Shown one piece after another: positions 1-9,756 of a stretch of 64,000 nucleotides of DNA (position 1 is its first letter; every line of letters begins with the position of its first letter). A program made the translations under genes and the position numbers. Source of the stretch: Lepisosteus oculatus (lineage: Eukaryota; Chordata; Actinopteri; Semionotiformes; Lepisosteidae); the NCBI RefSeq assembly GCF_040954835.1, contig NW_027167685.1:62001-126000 (forward strand), written 5' to 3'. The notes below the pieces were generated by a model. That model did no database searches. It was given only the letters and a program-made list of their open reading frames with translations, and had not been told where the DNA came from.

Positions 1-195
1 ATCCAGCTCCAAAGAAGCCCCTTTGGGTGTTATGTCATCAAAAAGTAAGAACAGCGAATCTCCCTTTGATCAAAAGCGCAACAGAGCTGTTTTCCGTGGA
101 GCAGGTTTCAGAGCCGTAGACCTGTTTTATTTGTAGGGCAGGGCGCATTCCCAAACGCGAATCTCCTGTTTTAGAAATGCTTTGGGCGGCGTGAA
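1..195. repeat. Spacer segment repeated at 58389-58578
   Basis: The first ~195 bases match 58389-58578 in direct orientation with only a few substitutions. The distal copy is cut at its right end by an LTR-like repeat starting at 58580, whereas here the sequence runs on. I see no RNA gene in it. It is probably part of a duplicated tRNA-cluster spacer that extends left of the window. Confidence 0.85.
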
Positions 196-499
196 GTGAA
201 AATAAGAAGTGGGCTCCAGATGCACATGGAAGCAATCAAGTGTTTCATCCGAGCTGTTTCAAAGACTGCCCAAGAGCTTTCCTTTCACAGAGGCGCAACG
301 ATTAATGATGGGGGTGCACCCTTCAATGCGCCTTACGACTCTAGGGAGTGATTGAGACGATTCGTAGCGTGTGCTCATTTCTTTCTATTCCCCGTGTTGC
401 AGTGGTAGGATGACGTAAATTACTGCTTTGACACGTATCGGCATTATAATCAAGTGCAGGAGCTGAGCCACGGCGCCCCAGGAGTGTTGTCCTTTTGCA

Positions 500-945
500 G
501 CCACTTGGACACACCTTTAGAAAAACATTTTGTTAACAGGCATTCTGCCTCAGCCTAAACACCTATAGCTTGCAAAGTGCATGCTATTAGACAGGCACCT
601 CTGCAAGACCTTAAGAGTCTCTTAAACTAGTGATAGTAAGGTGTTCCCAATGGGCGATGTTCGGCTTTCAAATCATCTCTCCGTGGAAGCGCCGAGATGC
701 AGCTGTTTAAGGCTTAGAAGCAGCTGACTGTTTCACTACCTAGCTGATCACTGTCAGTCAGGGAGCTTAGAGGTGAAAAGCCTGTCTGAGAGACAATTCG
801 CCGTCGATCAGTTCAATATGTTCCGTACCAGCTCGGCGCACCCGAGATCATCTTGGTAGCCGTGTAGCTCATATGAGTGAGAGCGTGTGTGTGTACCACC
901 GTGATTGGATGCCGGCCCTTCTCAGGTAACAGTAAACCTTCTGCT
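500..945. repeat. Inverted repeat arm, partner at 8075-8510
   Basis: This segment reappears in reverse complement at 8075-8510, with scattered substitutions and small indels. Both arms share the run from the 'aggtaacagtaaaccttctgc' edge to the 'cattttgttaac' edge. The arms bracket the whole left tRNA group. A shorter related piece (around 'ctaagagtctcttaa') also occurs in unit A near 24770, 46390 and 50905. Confidence 0.8.
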
Positions 946-1229
946 AAAAAAAAGTGAGGTAAAACCTCACTCTGCACAGTAAAACCTCAAAAAAAGTGAG
1001 GTTTTATTTAATCTCTGACCAAGGGAAATTGTTTCATTTTTTCAAAGAAATGTTTGTTAAAAAATAAAGTCATAGTTCCATGGGATTCAATCATAGACCA
1101 TGTGACATAGAAGTCAGGAACCTAACCCACAGCGCCACCAGCACAGTCACATGCTGAGTGCTGAAAAAGCACTACAGAAACATTATCGACAGACAATGTA
1201 CAGTGTGTACTATTCTTGTGTTGCGGTAC

Positions 1230-1320
1230 ATGAATATAATTATATCGTTATTAATTTCTAATTTATAACTTTATTAACTTTATAAATTAACTTTATAAAT
1301 TTATTAATTAATTTCACGAC
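1230..1320. other. AT-rich tract without a gene
   Basis: Almost pure A/T with short repeats of 'taaattaactttat', followed abruptly by a GC-rich block to about 1500. No gene, terminal repeat or RNA was recognised between about 1150 and 2080. Confidence 0.5.
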
Positions 1321-2080
1321 GCACAGACAGGGCGCGGGGAGCCGCCGCCTGCAAACACAGCTCCAGGCAGGACTCCACTCCGCAGGAGCCGCAGAGCAGA
1401 GGAGATGGGGGCAGCTTAGCTCCTGTGCAGAGACCTGAGCTGCTGTTGCTGCAGACACTGTCTTTTCTGCACGGGGTAGGAGTGAATGTTGAGTTGCCCT
1501 TAGAAATGAAGCAGAGCACTTCAACGGCACGGGTGTGTGTGTGTGCGCCCTGGTGATTCTGGGAGACAGATCGAACCTGGGCTAAAAGAGAGGGGGCTTA
1601 GCCCCTCTTCCATTTGCTAGTTCAAAGTTGTACAACCCATTTGTATCTGCTAGGCGGCGCAGTCGTCGTGCACAAAGAACGCTTTGAAAAGCGTCAAAGG
1701 CAAGTCATTCTGAGTTGGTCATTTGTGTTTTCCGTTCAGACGCGAAATGCTGAAATGATCTCTCGGCTCCTCGGTTGTCATTTCTGCTCCGTAAAGGAAT
1801 CACAGCACACATCGTTTTCCAGCACGGTGGGTCGGGACACGATGCCGGGGGTCGGAGAGAGCGATGTCTTCCTCGTTAGTATAGGACCTGTCACCTGTCC
1901 CCACCTGTCACGCGGGAGACCGGGGTACATCAGGACGCGCATTGAAGTGAAAGCAGGATGCGCTGCGACATGCACTGTGCAGATCCCGCCACACTAAGAG
2001 GTGAGTGGGTCTGTTCGATCACAGCACTAGGCGAATCCCCAATCCCCTTTTGTGCGTGGCGACAAAAGAAGTCTGAAGTC

Positions 2081-2142
2081 TGTTTCCACCCGGGGACCTT
2101 TCGCGTGTGAGGCAAACGTGATAACCACTACACTACGGAAAC
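2081..2142 (-). pseudogene. tRNA-Val pseudogene (CAC), T-arm deleted
   Basis: The 5' two thirds match a vertebrate tRNA-Val: GTTTCCG acceptor, D-arm and a loop with anticodon CAC. About 11 bases of the T-arm are missing, so GGTCCCCGG runs directly into GTGGAAACA. It cannot fold a T-arm. An intact Val gene lies 1.2 kb away at 3354. Confidence 0.85.
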
Positions 2143-2437
2143 GGTGGTAAGATGTGCCCAGCGGCCCAGCGCTGAGCTTCGCCAATGCGATTCAGCTGCT
2201 TCCAGTGCCTTTATTGGTGTGCGCTGATGGACCGTGCTCTCTCTCCAGAGTCCAGCACGCCTGTCATGGACGGTGCAGGAAAGGCGGCGCCACATTCTAC
2301 AGCCCTCTCCACGCAATCGACGAAATCGGGCTACTGAAGTGGAGAAAATCGCCTCTCCAGAAAGTGCAAATATCATCTTGGAGAGTATAAATCCTATTGC
2401 CAAAGGTCAGCCCTGTCTACCAGAGTAACTCTCCCAC

Positions 2438-2507
2438 CTCCTGCAGCGATGGTCAGCTCTGGCCGCCTGGGTGAAAACCAGGAATCCTAACCGCTAGGAT
2501 ATAGGAG
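2438..2507 (-). pseudogene. tRNA-Glu(TTC)-like pseudogene
   Basis: The D-arm and anticodon arm match tRNA-Glu almost exactly (TAGCGGTTAGGATTCCTGG, loop with TTC, CCAGG). The T-arm has lost the GGTTCGA box. The acceptor ends can still mostly pair (CTCCTAT with GCAGGAG). With the B box gone, transcription is unlikely. Confidence 0.7.
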
Positions 2508-2707
2508 CGCACAACCCTGCTGTTCCGGGCATCATGCAAGCAAACTACAGAAATATTAGAAAACACGCAAGAGAGTTGTCACTCAGAGTGTCGAAGGGTC
2601 GATGTATACTGGGGCTCAGTTGAAATGCAACGTCAGGACTTTTCCGAATTATGTCACATGAAGAAAGCACAGCCTTTTCCGCCCTGCCACGTGTGTATCG
2701 GTAACTC

Positions 2708-2779
2708 GCCGTGATCGTATAGTGGTCAGTACTTTGCGTTGTGGCCGCAACAACCCCGGTTCGAATCGGGGTCACGGCA
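2708..2779 (+). tRNA. tRNA-His(GTG)
   Basis: A 72-nt cloverleaf: acceptor GCCGTGA/TCACGGC, D-arm with AGTGGTCAGT, anticodon stem TTGCG/CGCAA with GTG at 2741-2743, and T-loop TTCGAAT. One mismatch (G-G) is visible in the T-stem. Otherwise it follows vertebrate tRNA-His closely, so it may be functional. Confidence 0.9.
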
Positions 2780-3353
2780 GAATAGGGGCGTCTGCTTTTA
2801 CTACTTGCACGAATGAAGGCAAAAAAAAGCCAATCGATGTGAACGAACGGCGCTTTACAGAGGAGTACTGCCTGACTGGATCGTTGATGAACGACAGAGG
2901 CCACTCCGACCTCTTCTCGGGTTTCTTCAATGACTTACTAAGGATCTTCTTCACATTCGCCCATGCAGGGGAAGCCAGTTACACCAAAGCAAACGCAGGA
3001 AAGTGCAATTCAAGCAGAGACCAGGAGGGACTTGTTTACACCGAGAGTGGTCGGAGAATGGAACAATGCGCCCAGCCCTGTTGCTGGAGCCGATTCTTGA
3101 TGAGATCTTGGGCTCACTAAGAAGCCCCCGCTGGATGCTAATCTTTCTGTTGTTCTTGCAGGTCCTGCGCTGCTTTTGAGCCGACAGAGCTCGTCCTGGT
3201 CTGTCGGCACAGCCCAATTGCAAATGATCGGCTCCGCGTACAGAAGGAACGTGCGTTTGGTACAAGAGTGCATGAAGGCACCGGAAATACATTGGGAACA
3301 AATGACCGGTCGCTCAATACCTCTGTGAAGTACAGGAGCGTGCAAATCGAGGC

Positions 3354-3426
3354 TGTTTCCGCCCGGTCTCGAACCGGGGACCTTTCGCGTGTTAGGCGAA
3401 CGTGATAACCACTACACTACGGAAAC
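3354..3426 (-). tRNA. tRNA-Val(AAC)
   Basis: A 73-nt cloverleaf with all stems paired: acceptor GTTTCCG/CGGAAAC, anticodon loop CTAACAC (AAC), T-arm CCCGG/CCGGG around TTCGAGA. This is the intact Val gene beside the broken copy at 2081-2142. Confidence 0.95.
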
Positions 3427-3535
3427 CTGTAGTGTTTGCTGCTGGTGTATCGCTTGCGTTTCGGGCTGAGAAAGGGACGCGTCATTTTAGGCAGGGGGCG
3501 CTGGAGAGAGGAACAAAGGGAGCGATGAAACAAAA

Positions 3536-3575
3536 TGCCGAAACCCGGGATTGAGCCAAGGATCTTTAGAACATA
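3536..3575 (-). pseudogene. tRNA-Phe 3' half, decayed
   Basis: The reverse complement ends in CCCGGGTTTCGGCA, the T-stem and acceptor of tRNA-Phe, preceded by CTAAAGATCCTTGGCTCAAT. The anticodon and D-arms cannot be recognised beyond this point. Confidence 0.6.
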
Positions 3576-4103
3576 CTCTCACGAATCGTTAGAATATGTG
3601 CGTTTGATCATCAATTGCGTAACAACCACATTCGTTCGACTTGAGCCATCAAGCTCATAGTTTTCAAATCTTGAAAGCTGTCATTGAGCACATCATAGTC
3701 TGCAGTACGCCACGTAACTTGCGTACTTCAACAGAAAGAAGAGCAGACAGCTCCATAAATATGCGAGGCGCAGAGAGTGCAAGGCGAGCCGCACACGTTT
3801 CGGTGGCTGAGAGAGGGCAGTTTTTGCTTCTGCATTTCCCAAGTAAGGACGCATGACAACAAGCGATTGCGGTGCTCATTTACGACATAGTGGTGATGAG
3901 TTTTCAGTACGTGTTCTTTTGAACGAGCAATGAGGTTGCTGCCTTGGACAGCTGACTGCACGCTCTCATTGTGCCACGTGATGAGTATTCACCAGGCTCG
4001 TTCAGTCATTAGTCACATTCCATCGTTTGCCATAAGCAGATGCTGCAAGGTGATGTGGATATCAGTTCCCAGTCTTGTGGACGAGGACAAAAAGAACACA
4101 CAA

Positions 4104-4175
4104 GGGCTCATCCACGAGTTGAACCCAGGACCTCCCACACCCTAAGCGAGAATCATACCCCTAAACCAATGAGCC
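4104..4175 (-). tRNA. tRNA-Pro(AGG), diverged T-arm
   Basis: The 5' half is a near-perfect tRNA-Pro (GGCTCATTGGTTTAGGGGTA, anticodon loop TTAGGGT). The T-stem CTGGG/CGTGG pairs poorly and the loop is altered. It may be decaying. Its 3' end does not match the primer site of the provirus at 14456 exactly. Confidence 0.7.
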
Positions 4176-4375
4176 ACGGCAGCACTTTCCATTTTATTCT
4201 GTCAGCCAGCTTGAGGACGGGGGAGAGGCGTCATTCGCTCGTCCAGTCAGACCTTCATCAATAAGTCAAGAAAGCCGCAATTACACGAGTGCCTTGCAGA
4301 CGAAGGGCAGTGAACTGCACCCGGTAAGAGGGGAACAAGCGGCACTAGGCGACACCGAGGCATGAGCCCCAGCGA

Positions 4376-4448
4376 GGGGGGTTAGCTTGCATGGTACGGC
4401 GCTCGCTTTGCATGCGAGAGGTAGCGGGATCGTTTCCCACGTCCTCCA
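4376..4448 (+). tRNA. tRNA-Ala(TGC), degenerate
   Basis: A 73-nt tRNA-Ala-like sequence with anticodon TGC inside a well-paired stem (CTCGC/GCGAG). The acceptor pairs through several G-U pairs. The T-loop reads ATCGTTT instead of TTCGANN, weakening the B box. Confidence 0.7.
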
Positions 4449-4518
4449 GGTGTGTGCTTAGAGCTTGATGTGCCGAAAGGTGTCCTTTAGCCTGTGGTCA
4501 CACCTTGCATGGAGAGCG

Positions 4519-5517
4519 TCATGCAGCTGTCAATCATTTCACAGCCACGCCCCCTCTTCATCTTCTCTCTGCCTTAAGCGTCTCCGCCACTCTCTCTTGA
4601 CATTTCATGTCAGCATGTCAGAAGTCCGAGTGACGTTTTTAATGGCTGAGTGAGGGCACGATGCTGAAGCAGAGAGGCCACTTCAGCCAGAGAGACTTGT
4701 GCTAGGTGAGATCTGAAAAACAGACTCGCAACAGAAACAGACCAAAAAAGTATCGGTGAGATCAAAAGGCAAATGCAACATCCAGCAGAGGGCGTCTGAA
4801 GATTAGGGAACGGGCGACTGAAATCCATATGAGGCAAACTTTCCGGCTGTGCACTGCAGCTGGCCTCGTTGGCGTAGTTGGTAGCGCATCAGTCTCTTTA
4901 TCTGAAGGTCCTGAGTTTGATCCTCACACGGGGCATGGCTGCTTGCTCTTTTCAAACACTTGCGGCAACTGTTCGCTCATAACCACGTCTGGAATGCGTG
5001 ACCTTTACACGGGGGAGAAGCAACGCCGCATCCCTTTTCTAAAGAACATTCATATTCAGAAATAAGTCAAGAAATTTGCCATTACTTTTGCTGTCAGCCT
5101 GCCCATGTTGCCAAAGAAAGATTCACTCGGCGTCAACATGACAGAACAGCGATCACTTGAAAACACTGTTCCACACTCCGTAAGCAAGAACTTCAGTGTT
5201 TGCAGTCACCCGATATGCCGATAGTCAAAGGAGCACAAAACACGAAGCGTCAAAAGACAAGATGAGTTGATGGAAAGAGCGTTGAATTGATGAGCACAAA
5301 AGTTCAGCTCGTACAATAGGCAACGAAGGTCCCGGCGTCATCATCGCACTTGAAAGGACTGCCTTGCAGACTAAGGGCAGTGGGAGGTTGCTGTTTTGAG
5401 ATGGAGGCATTGGGATGGTGGGCCGAGATCTATTCTTCTTAAGGAATTCTTCATCGTGAAAGATCGGTCCACAGATCATCCAAAGAACTTACAAATTTTT
5501 GGGACTCAGGGAATCAC
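4519..5517. repeat. 1-kb segment inverted at 42960-43973
   Basis: The whole stretch, including the Met-like tRNA, recurs in reverse complement 38 kb away. Small open frames such as the one at 5225-5479 are identical in both copies apart from their ends. The left edge is near 'gcagctgtcaatc' and the right edge near 'gggaatcacgt'. The far copy abuts unit A at 43974. Confidence 0.88.
4863..4935 (+). pseudogene. tRNA-Met-like with CTT anticodon
   Basis: The body matches elongator tRNA-Met (acceptor GCCTCGT/ACGGGGC, GGTAGCGC D-arm, CTGAGTTTGATCCTCAC T-arm). The anticodon loop is CTCTTTA, so the anticodon reads CTT (Lys) rather than CAT, with U at position 37. The inverted paralog at 43561 keeps CAT. 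It is either a pseudogene or an anticodon-shifted tRNA. Confidence 0.75.
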
Positions 5518-5566
5518 GTCTTGAAAATACGGCTTGGACGCGTAACGGCATTCTATCCAACTATCC

Positions 5567-5665
5567 AACTGCAGGACTTGAGGGTTTTTTGTGCTTTGTT
5601 CTGTTTTCGTTGACATCGCATTCGTAAGAGCGTCAAAAAAAGGCAATTCCAGCATCTAACACGAA
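5567..5665. repeat. Direct repeat with 9010-9105
   Basis: The sequence from 'ccaactgcaggacttgagggt' through 'aattccagcat' recurs at 9010-9105 in the same orientation, with a one-base difference in the T run and few substitutions. It is part of the tRNA-cluster spacer family. Nothing coding is recognised. Confidence 0.75.
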
Positions 5666-5958
5666 TAAAAGGGCTATTGAAACTGCAGGGCTGCGCAGCT
5701 TCTAAAATCCTTGCACACAATTCTCCGTTATTGTTACTTCCTTCTTTCTGTCTAACAAAGTTCCCTTTTCCTGACCGGACGGGGAGACTATCATTCCAAC
5801 TTGAAGCCAGCCTTAAGTTCTCCGAGGCGCATTTGTCTGCTAGCATGCATTTTGTGAAATTTTTTTTTGTTGTTGTTAAACCAAAAGCGACTTTGAAAAA
5901 GGTTTCCACCGCCGCCCGGCACTCTATGTTAGACTGTATCAAGAAAGCAGCGCGCGCT

Positions 5959-6040
5959 GCAGCCGTGGCCGAGTGGTTAGGGCGATGGATTAGAAAGCCG
6001 TCGGGGTCTCCCTGCGAAGCTTCGAGTCCTGCCGCCTACG
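5959..6040 (+). pseudogene. tRNA-Ser(AGA)-like, degenerate
   Basis: An 82-nt class II tRNA-Ser outline: GTGGCCGAGTGGTTAGGGCG, anticodon AGA, long variable arm, GTCCTGCCG end. Two acceptor pairs are lost (C-A, C-C) and the T-stem 5' strand is altered (GAAGC against CCTGC). Probably non-functional. Confidence 0.7.
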
Positions 6041-6257
6041 GTGTCGTCGTGTGTCTGCGCAACAAAGGAAAAGCACCCGTTTCGCTTTTCCCGCGACTTT
6101 TAAAACACGAATGATCTGGATTTCTACATGAATGGCTCTTAAAATGTGATCTGATCTTCATCTGACGCATAATAATAAATAAAGACAGTCCTGTTTAACA
6201 AACAACAAACAACATTTTACATTGTCAATTGTACAATTGTTTTTTTTCTTATTATCC

Positions 6258-6893
6258 TACCTAGCAGCAGCATGTAGAGAGAGAGAGCAATATTGGTCCC
6301 GGCACTGATCCGTCTGGTACCCCAAATTGAACTGGTGACGTTGATGAAGCAGTACAATTATTAGATATTTGAACATAATGAAAACGATGAGTAAAATGTG
6401 AAGTAAACCACTGAAGGACGGTTCCAGATAAGCCAACCTCAAACTCAAGCCTGTGTAACAAAACAGAGAGGTCAACCGTGTCAAAGGCAGCTCTAAGATC
6501 TAGAAGCACAAGCACTGTTGCATTCCCCGCATCAGTAGCTAAGAGAATATCATTTACGACTCTCGTTAATGCAGTTTCAGAAACCAGACTGAAATTTCTC
6601 AATTATATTATTTGAATCCAGATACGATTGACGTTGGGCAACAACTATTCTTTCAAGACTTTTAGATTGAAATGGGACCTTTGAGACAGGCCTGTAGTTG
6701 TTAAGAACTTGTGGATCCAAATTTGACTTCTTAAGGAGCGGTCTAACAACTGCTACCTTAAATTGATCAGGTACAACGCCTGACGCAAGCGATGCATTCA
6801 TCATACTAATTATAGGTCCTGCCAGTCCTTCGAGGGAATCTTTGACTAGCTGAGTGGGGATGGGATCTAGCGAACAGGTGGTTGACTTTGTCT
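6258..6893 (-). pseudogene. L2-type LINE reverse transcriptase fragment
   Basis: Two overlapping frames on the minus strand read as an L2-clade reverse transcriptase. The first (to about 6893) has CSLDPIPTQLVK, PLLKKSNLDP and NNYRPVSKVPF. The second (6261-6602) has VLLDLRAAFDTVD (catalytic Asp), GLSGTVLQWF and GVPDGSVPGPILLSL. A frameshift near 6590 separates them. The FADD-type active-site box and everything beyond are missing. The fragment ends abruptly at the Tc1 transposase junction. Confidence 0.85.
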
Positions 6894-7610
6894 TACGTCT
6901 GTGTTCATGAGTCCACCATAAGAAGAAATCTGAACAGGAGTGGTGATCATCCGAGGTCACCACGGAGGAAACCACTGCTCTCCCCAACAAAAAAACCACC
7001 ACTGCCCCTCTCAAGTTTGCTAAAGACCACATGGATGTTCCACAGCAACTCCTGGAACAATGTTCTGTGGACAGACGTGACAAAAGTTGAACTTGTTGGT
7101 AAATGTGCACAGCGTTATGTTTGGAGATAACAAAACACTGCATACCAACTCCAAAACCTCATCCCACCTGGGAAGCATGGCGGAGGCTGTACGGCTTGCA
7201 ATCATCGAGGGACCGATGAATTCCAAGATGTATCAGGAAATTCTACAGCAGAATGTCAGGGTGTCTGCCTGTGATCTAAAACTCGAAAGACGCTGGGTCA
7301 TGCAGCATGACAAAAATAAAGGAGTACATCAACAACAGAGTGGCTGAAACAGAAGAAATTCCGTATTTTGGGATGGCCAAGTAAGAGTCCTGACCCCAAT
7401 CCCATTGAAGTGCTGTGGCATGATCTGAAGCAGGCCGTTCAGCGCAAGACATCCCAAAAATATACATGAACTGAAACAGTTTTGCATAGAGGAATAGGCC
7501 AAAATACCTCCTAACCGCTGCTCAGGTCTGACCAGCCGCTACAGAAAGTGGGGGTTGAGGTTTTTGTCAATAAAGGAGGTTCCACTAGCTCCTTAATATA
7601 AGGGTTCACG
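6893..7610 (+). pseudogene. Tc1 transposase, truncated and frameshifted
   Basis: Across shifting plus-strand frames one can read FAKDHMDVPQQLLEQCSVDR-type, VELVGKCAQRYVW, YQEILQQNVRVSACDLK and SPDPNPIEVLWHDLKQAV blocks. These are the catalytic core of fish Tc1 transposases, including the second Asp region and the NPIE Glu block. The N-terminal paired-type DNA-binding half is absent, replaced by the L2 fragment. Stops and frameshifts occur throughout, so no active enzyme is encoded. Confidence 0.85.
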
Positions 7611-7908
7611 TACTTTTTCCATCAATGACCTTGATTGTTTAAAACATTTGTTAAAACAGCAATGTCAAATGTTGGGCGTGTGTTGTTTGTTAAATCAGAC
7701 TCTCTTTATTGATTATTATGACTTAGATAAAGATAAGATCACATGTTAGGAGCCATTCATGCAGAAATCCACATCATTCCGAAGGGCTGTTTACAAAAGT
7801 TTTTCTTCCAACTGTATGTGAGAGAAAAGCAGAGCCGCTCACTGAGTAAGGTGGGGTTGTAGCTTCGCAAATTGCAAGGACATTTGTACTCTCAAAAGGG
7901 GACAGGAG

Positions 7909-7981
7909 CACCCCAGATGGGACTCGAACCCACAATCCCTGGCTTAGAGTGCCAGTGCCTTAGCCATTAGGCCACTGCGCC
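7909..7981 (-). pseudogene. tRNA-Arg-like with TCT anticodon
   Basis: The body matches tRNA-Arg(CCT) (AGTGGCCTAATGGCTAAGGC, GATTGTGGGTTCGAGTCCCA). The anticodon loop is ACTCTAA: the anticodon reads TCT and the invariant U33 is C. The 5' acceptor strand also differs at two positions. Likely a pseudogene. Confidence 0.7.
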
Positions 7982-8074
7982 ACACTGGGTGAGGTTGATC
8001 ACGCTGATGAAGAGCCAGTTTTTTTTTCCTTTGCTTTTTCAAAGGGATCCCCAAAAATAAGGGAAGTTAGGCAG

Positions 8075-8510
8075 CAGAAGGTTTACTGTGACCTGAGAAG
8101 GACCGGCATCCAATCACGGTGGTACACACACACACGCTCTCAATCATCTGAGCTACATGGCTACCAAGATGATCTCAGGTGCGCCGAGCTGGTACGGAAC
8201 ATATTGAACTGATCGACGGCGAATTGTCTCTCAGACAGGCTTTTCACCTCTGAGCTCCCTGACTGACAGTGATCAGCTAGGTAGTGAAACAGTCAGGTGC
8301 TTCTAAGCCTTAAACAGCTGCATCTCGGCGCTTCCAAGGAGAGATGATTTGAAAGCCGAACATCGCCCATTGGGAACACCTTACTATCACTAGTTTAAGA
8401 GACTCTTAAGGTCTTGCAGAGGTGCCTGTCTAATAGCATGCGCTTTTCAAGCTATAGGTGTTTAGGCTGAGGCAGAATGCCTGTTAACAAAATGTTTTTC
8501 TAAAGGGGCC
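8075..8510. repeat. Inverted repeat arm, partner at 500-945
   Basis: Reverse-complement partner of 500-945. It contains a short (ac)n run (8126-8135) where the partner has (gt)n. It ends at 'aaaatgtttttctaaagg'. Confidence 0.8.
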
Positions 8511-8514
8511 TCGC

Positions 8515-9170
8515 ACTCTTTTCCAAGCAATGGTCACCATCCCCACCGAGTGTCACAATGTAGTCATGTCCTAGGACGTCACCTGTTAGTCTCCATTTGT
8601 CTGCCACCAACACTTTAGGTTACGGGGTCACAACCGCACCCCGGAGCGCAGAGGAGCCGTTGGCGTTCTGGTGGCGCAGATTGGGCTGAAGGTGGGGCGC
8701 TTGAATCTCGCTGTTGGAGGCCGTCTGAAACTGACCCAAGCCTTTCCCTTGAATTAAATGTAAATAAGATATGAACCCCAGATGCACATGGAATCAATCA
8801 CGTGTTTCCTTTGAGCCGTTTCAAAGACTGCTCCAGAGTTTACCTTGCACAGATGCGCAAAGATTAATGATGGGGGTGCATGCTTCCAGGCGCCTTACAA
8901 CTGTAGGGACTGATTAGAGACAATTCGTAGCGTGTGTTCGTTTCCATATACGCCCCGTGTTGCAATGGTAGGATGAAGTCAAATACGGCTTGGACGTGTA
9001 ACGGCATTCTATCCAACTGCAGGACTTGAGGGTTTTTTTGTGCTTTGTTCTGTTTTCGTTGACATCGCATTCGTAAGAGCGTCAAAAAAAGGTAATTCCA
9101 GCATATAACAGCCAGCCTTAAGTCCTCTGAGGCGCATTTGTCTGCTAGCATGCTTTTGTGAAAGTTCAAA
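8515..9170. other. tRNA-cluster spacer, no gene seen
   Basis: Holds spacer repeats shared with 281-480 and 11030-11240 (around 'ttgcacagatgcgcaaagattaatgatgggggtgca') and the 9010-9105 direct repeat. No RNA or protein gene recognised. Confidence 0.5.
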
Positions 9171-9171
9171 T

Positions 9172-9253
9172 TTGGACAAACACAATCTGTGGCGTTTAGC
9201 GTGACATAGTCTTGCAGGCATCGTGCTGTCTCACTGCAATACTATACCACTGG
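9172..9253. repeat. Arm of local palindrome, partner 9757-9837
   Basis: This is the reverse complement of 9757-9837 and of the unit-B copies near 26875 and 28575 (core 'tagtattgcagtgagacagc'). The two arms flank the tRNA-Gly(GCC) gene, so about 0.67 kb could fold back on itself. Confidence 0.85.
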
Positions 9254-9414
9254 AGGAAACAGTCCATCTGGCCATGAAACTCATTTGAACGTCTAGCTAC
9301 AGCAACTAACAATATCATGATTTATTCAGGATGTGTGGAATCAGAACATCCCGGAGACAGCTTCCGAAATCGTGAGCATTCTCTGGTGGTGTCCTGCTGG
9401 GATCCTGTGGGCGT

Positions 9415-9440
9415 GTGTTGGTGGTATAGTGGTGAGCATG
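9415..9440 (+). pseudogene. tRNA-Gly(TCC) 5' half
   Basis: GTGTTGGTGGTATAGTGGTG plus GAGCAT is the acceptor 5' strand and D-arm of tRNA-Gly(TCC), as in the full genes at 26639 and 28339. It stops just before the anticodon arm and faces the 3' end of the opposite-strand tRNA-Gly(GCC) ten bases on. This looks like an inversion breakpoint inside a tRNA gene. Confidence 0.75.
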
Positions 9441-9450
9441 CAAAAGCCAC

Positions 9451-9521
9451 TGCATTGGCCAGGAATCGAACCCGAGCCTCTTACTTGGCAGGCAAGAATT
9501 CTTCCACTGAACCACCAATGC
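9451..9521 (-). tRNA. tRNA-Gly(GCC)
   Basis: A 71-nt cloverleaf: acceptor GCATTGG/CCAATGC, anticodon loop CTGCCAA (GCC), T-loop TTCGATT. The anticodon stem and D-arm differ slightly from the cleaner copy at 62993. Likely still foldable. Confidence 0.85.
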
Positions 9522-9756
9522 TCAATACCTGTACCTTCAAAAAAGACGCTTTTTTGGTGCTCTGTTCAAAAAGCGTCGACATCTGTTTCCAGCTGCAAAA
9601 TGCCATCCGCAGACACTGAAGAATTTATTTATTTAGACACCGCTCAGAATCCCCTGTAAGATTCTCCCTCAGTTCCTTTGAGCAGTGTTTTACCTCTTTC
9701 AAAAGGCTTCACTTTCCTAGTCACATTCCAAGGCTCATCGAATCCGGGCTGTTTCC

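Larger units (their letters stand above)
6110..7822 (+). mobile_element. Tc1/mariner element, composite with L2 insert
   Basis: The outer parts are inverted repeats: about 6113-6210 (starting 'tggatttctacatgaatggc') matches the reverse complement of about 7670-7776 ('tggatttctgcatgaatggc'). Between them lie an antisense L2 fragment (6258-6893) and the C-terminal part of a Tc1 transposase in sense (6893-7610). The right end carries the 'aagggttcacgtactttttcca' type motif known from fish Tc1 elements. The left outermost ~45 bp are missing. It cannot be autonomous. Confidence 0.8.

Noticed and set aside
465-485. Short match to the 5' end and flank of the tRNA-Thr gene at 57352
   Set aside because: Only about 20 bases of tRNA remain. 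It is noted as similarity but is too short to annotate as a gene.
855-925. tRNA-Ile-like words (GTAGCTCA, GTGAGAGCGTG) in the left inverted-repeat arm
   Set aside because: No cloverleaf can be drawn, and the partner arm near 8120 does not keep the pattern.
1085-1150. tRNA-like stretch on the minus strand (GGTGGCGCTGTGGGTTAGG) resembling a SINE head
   Set aside because: Only the A-box-like part is convincing. There is no clear anticodon arm, B box or SINE body, so I could not assign it.
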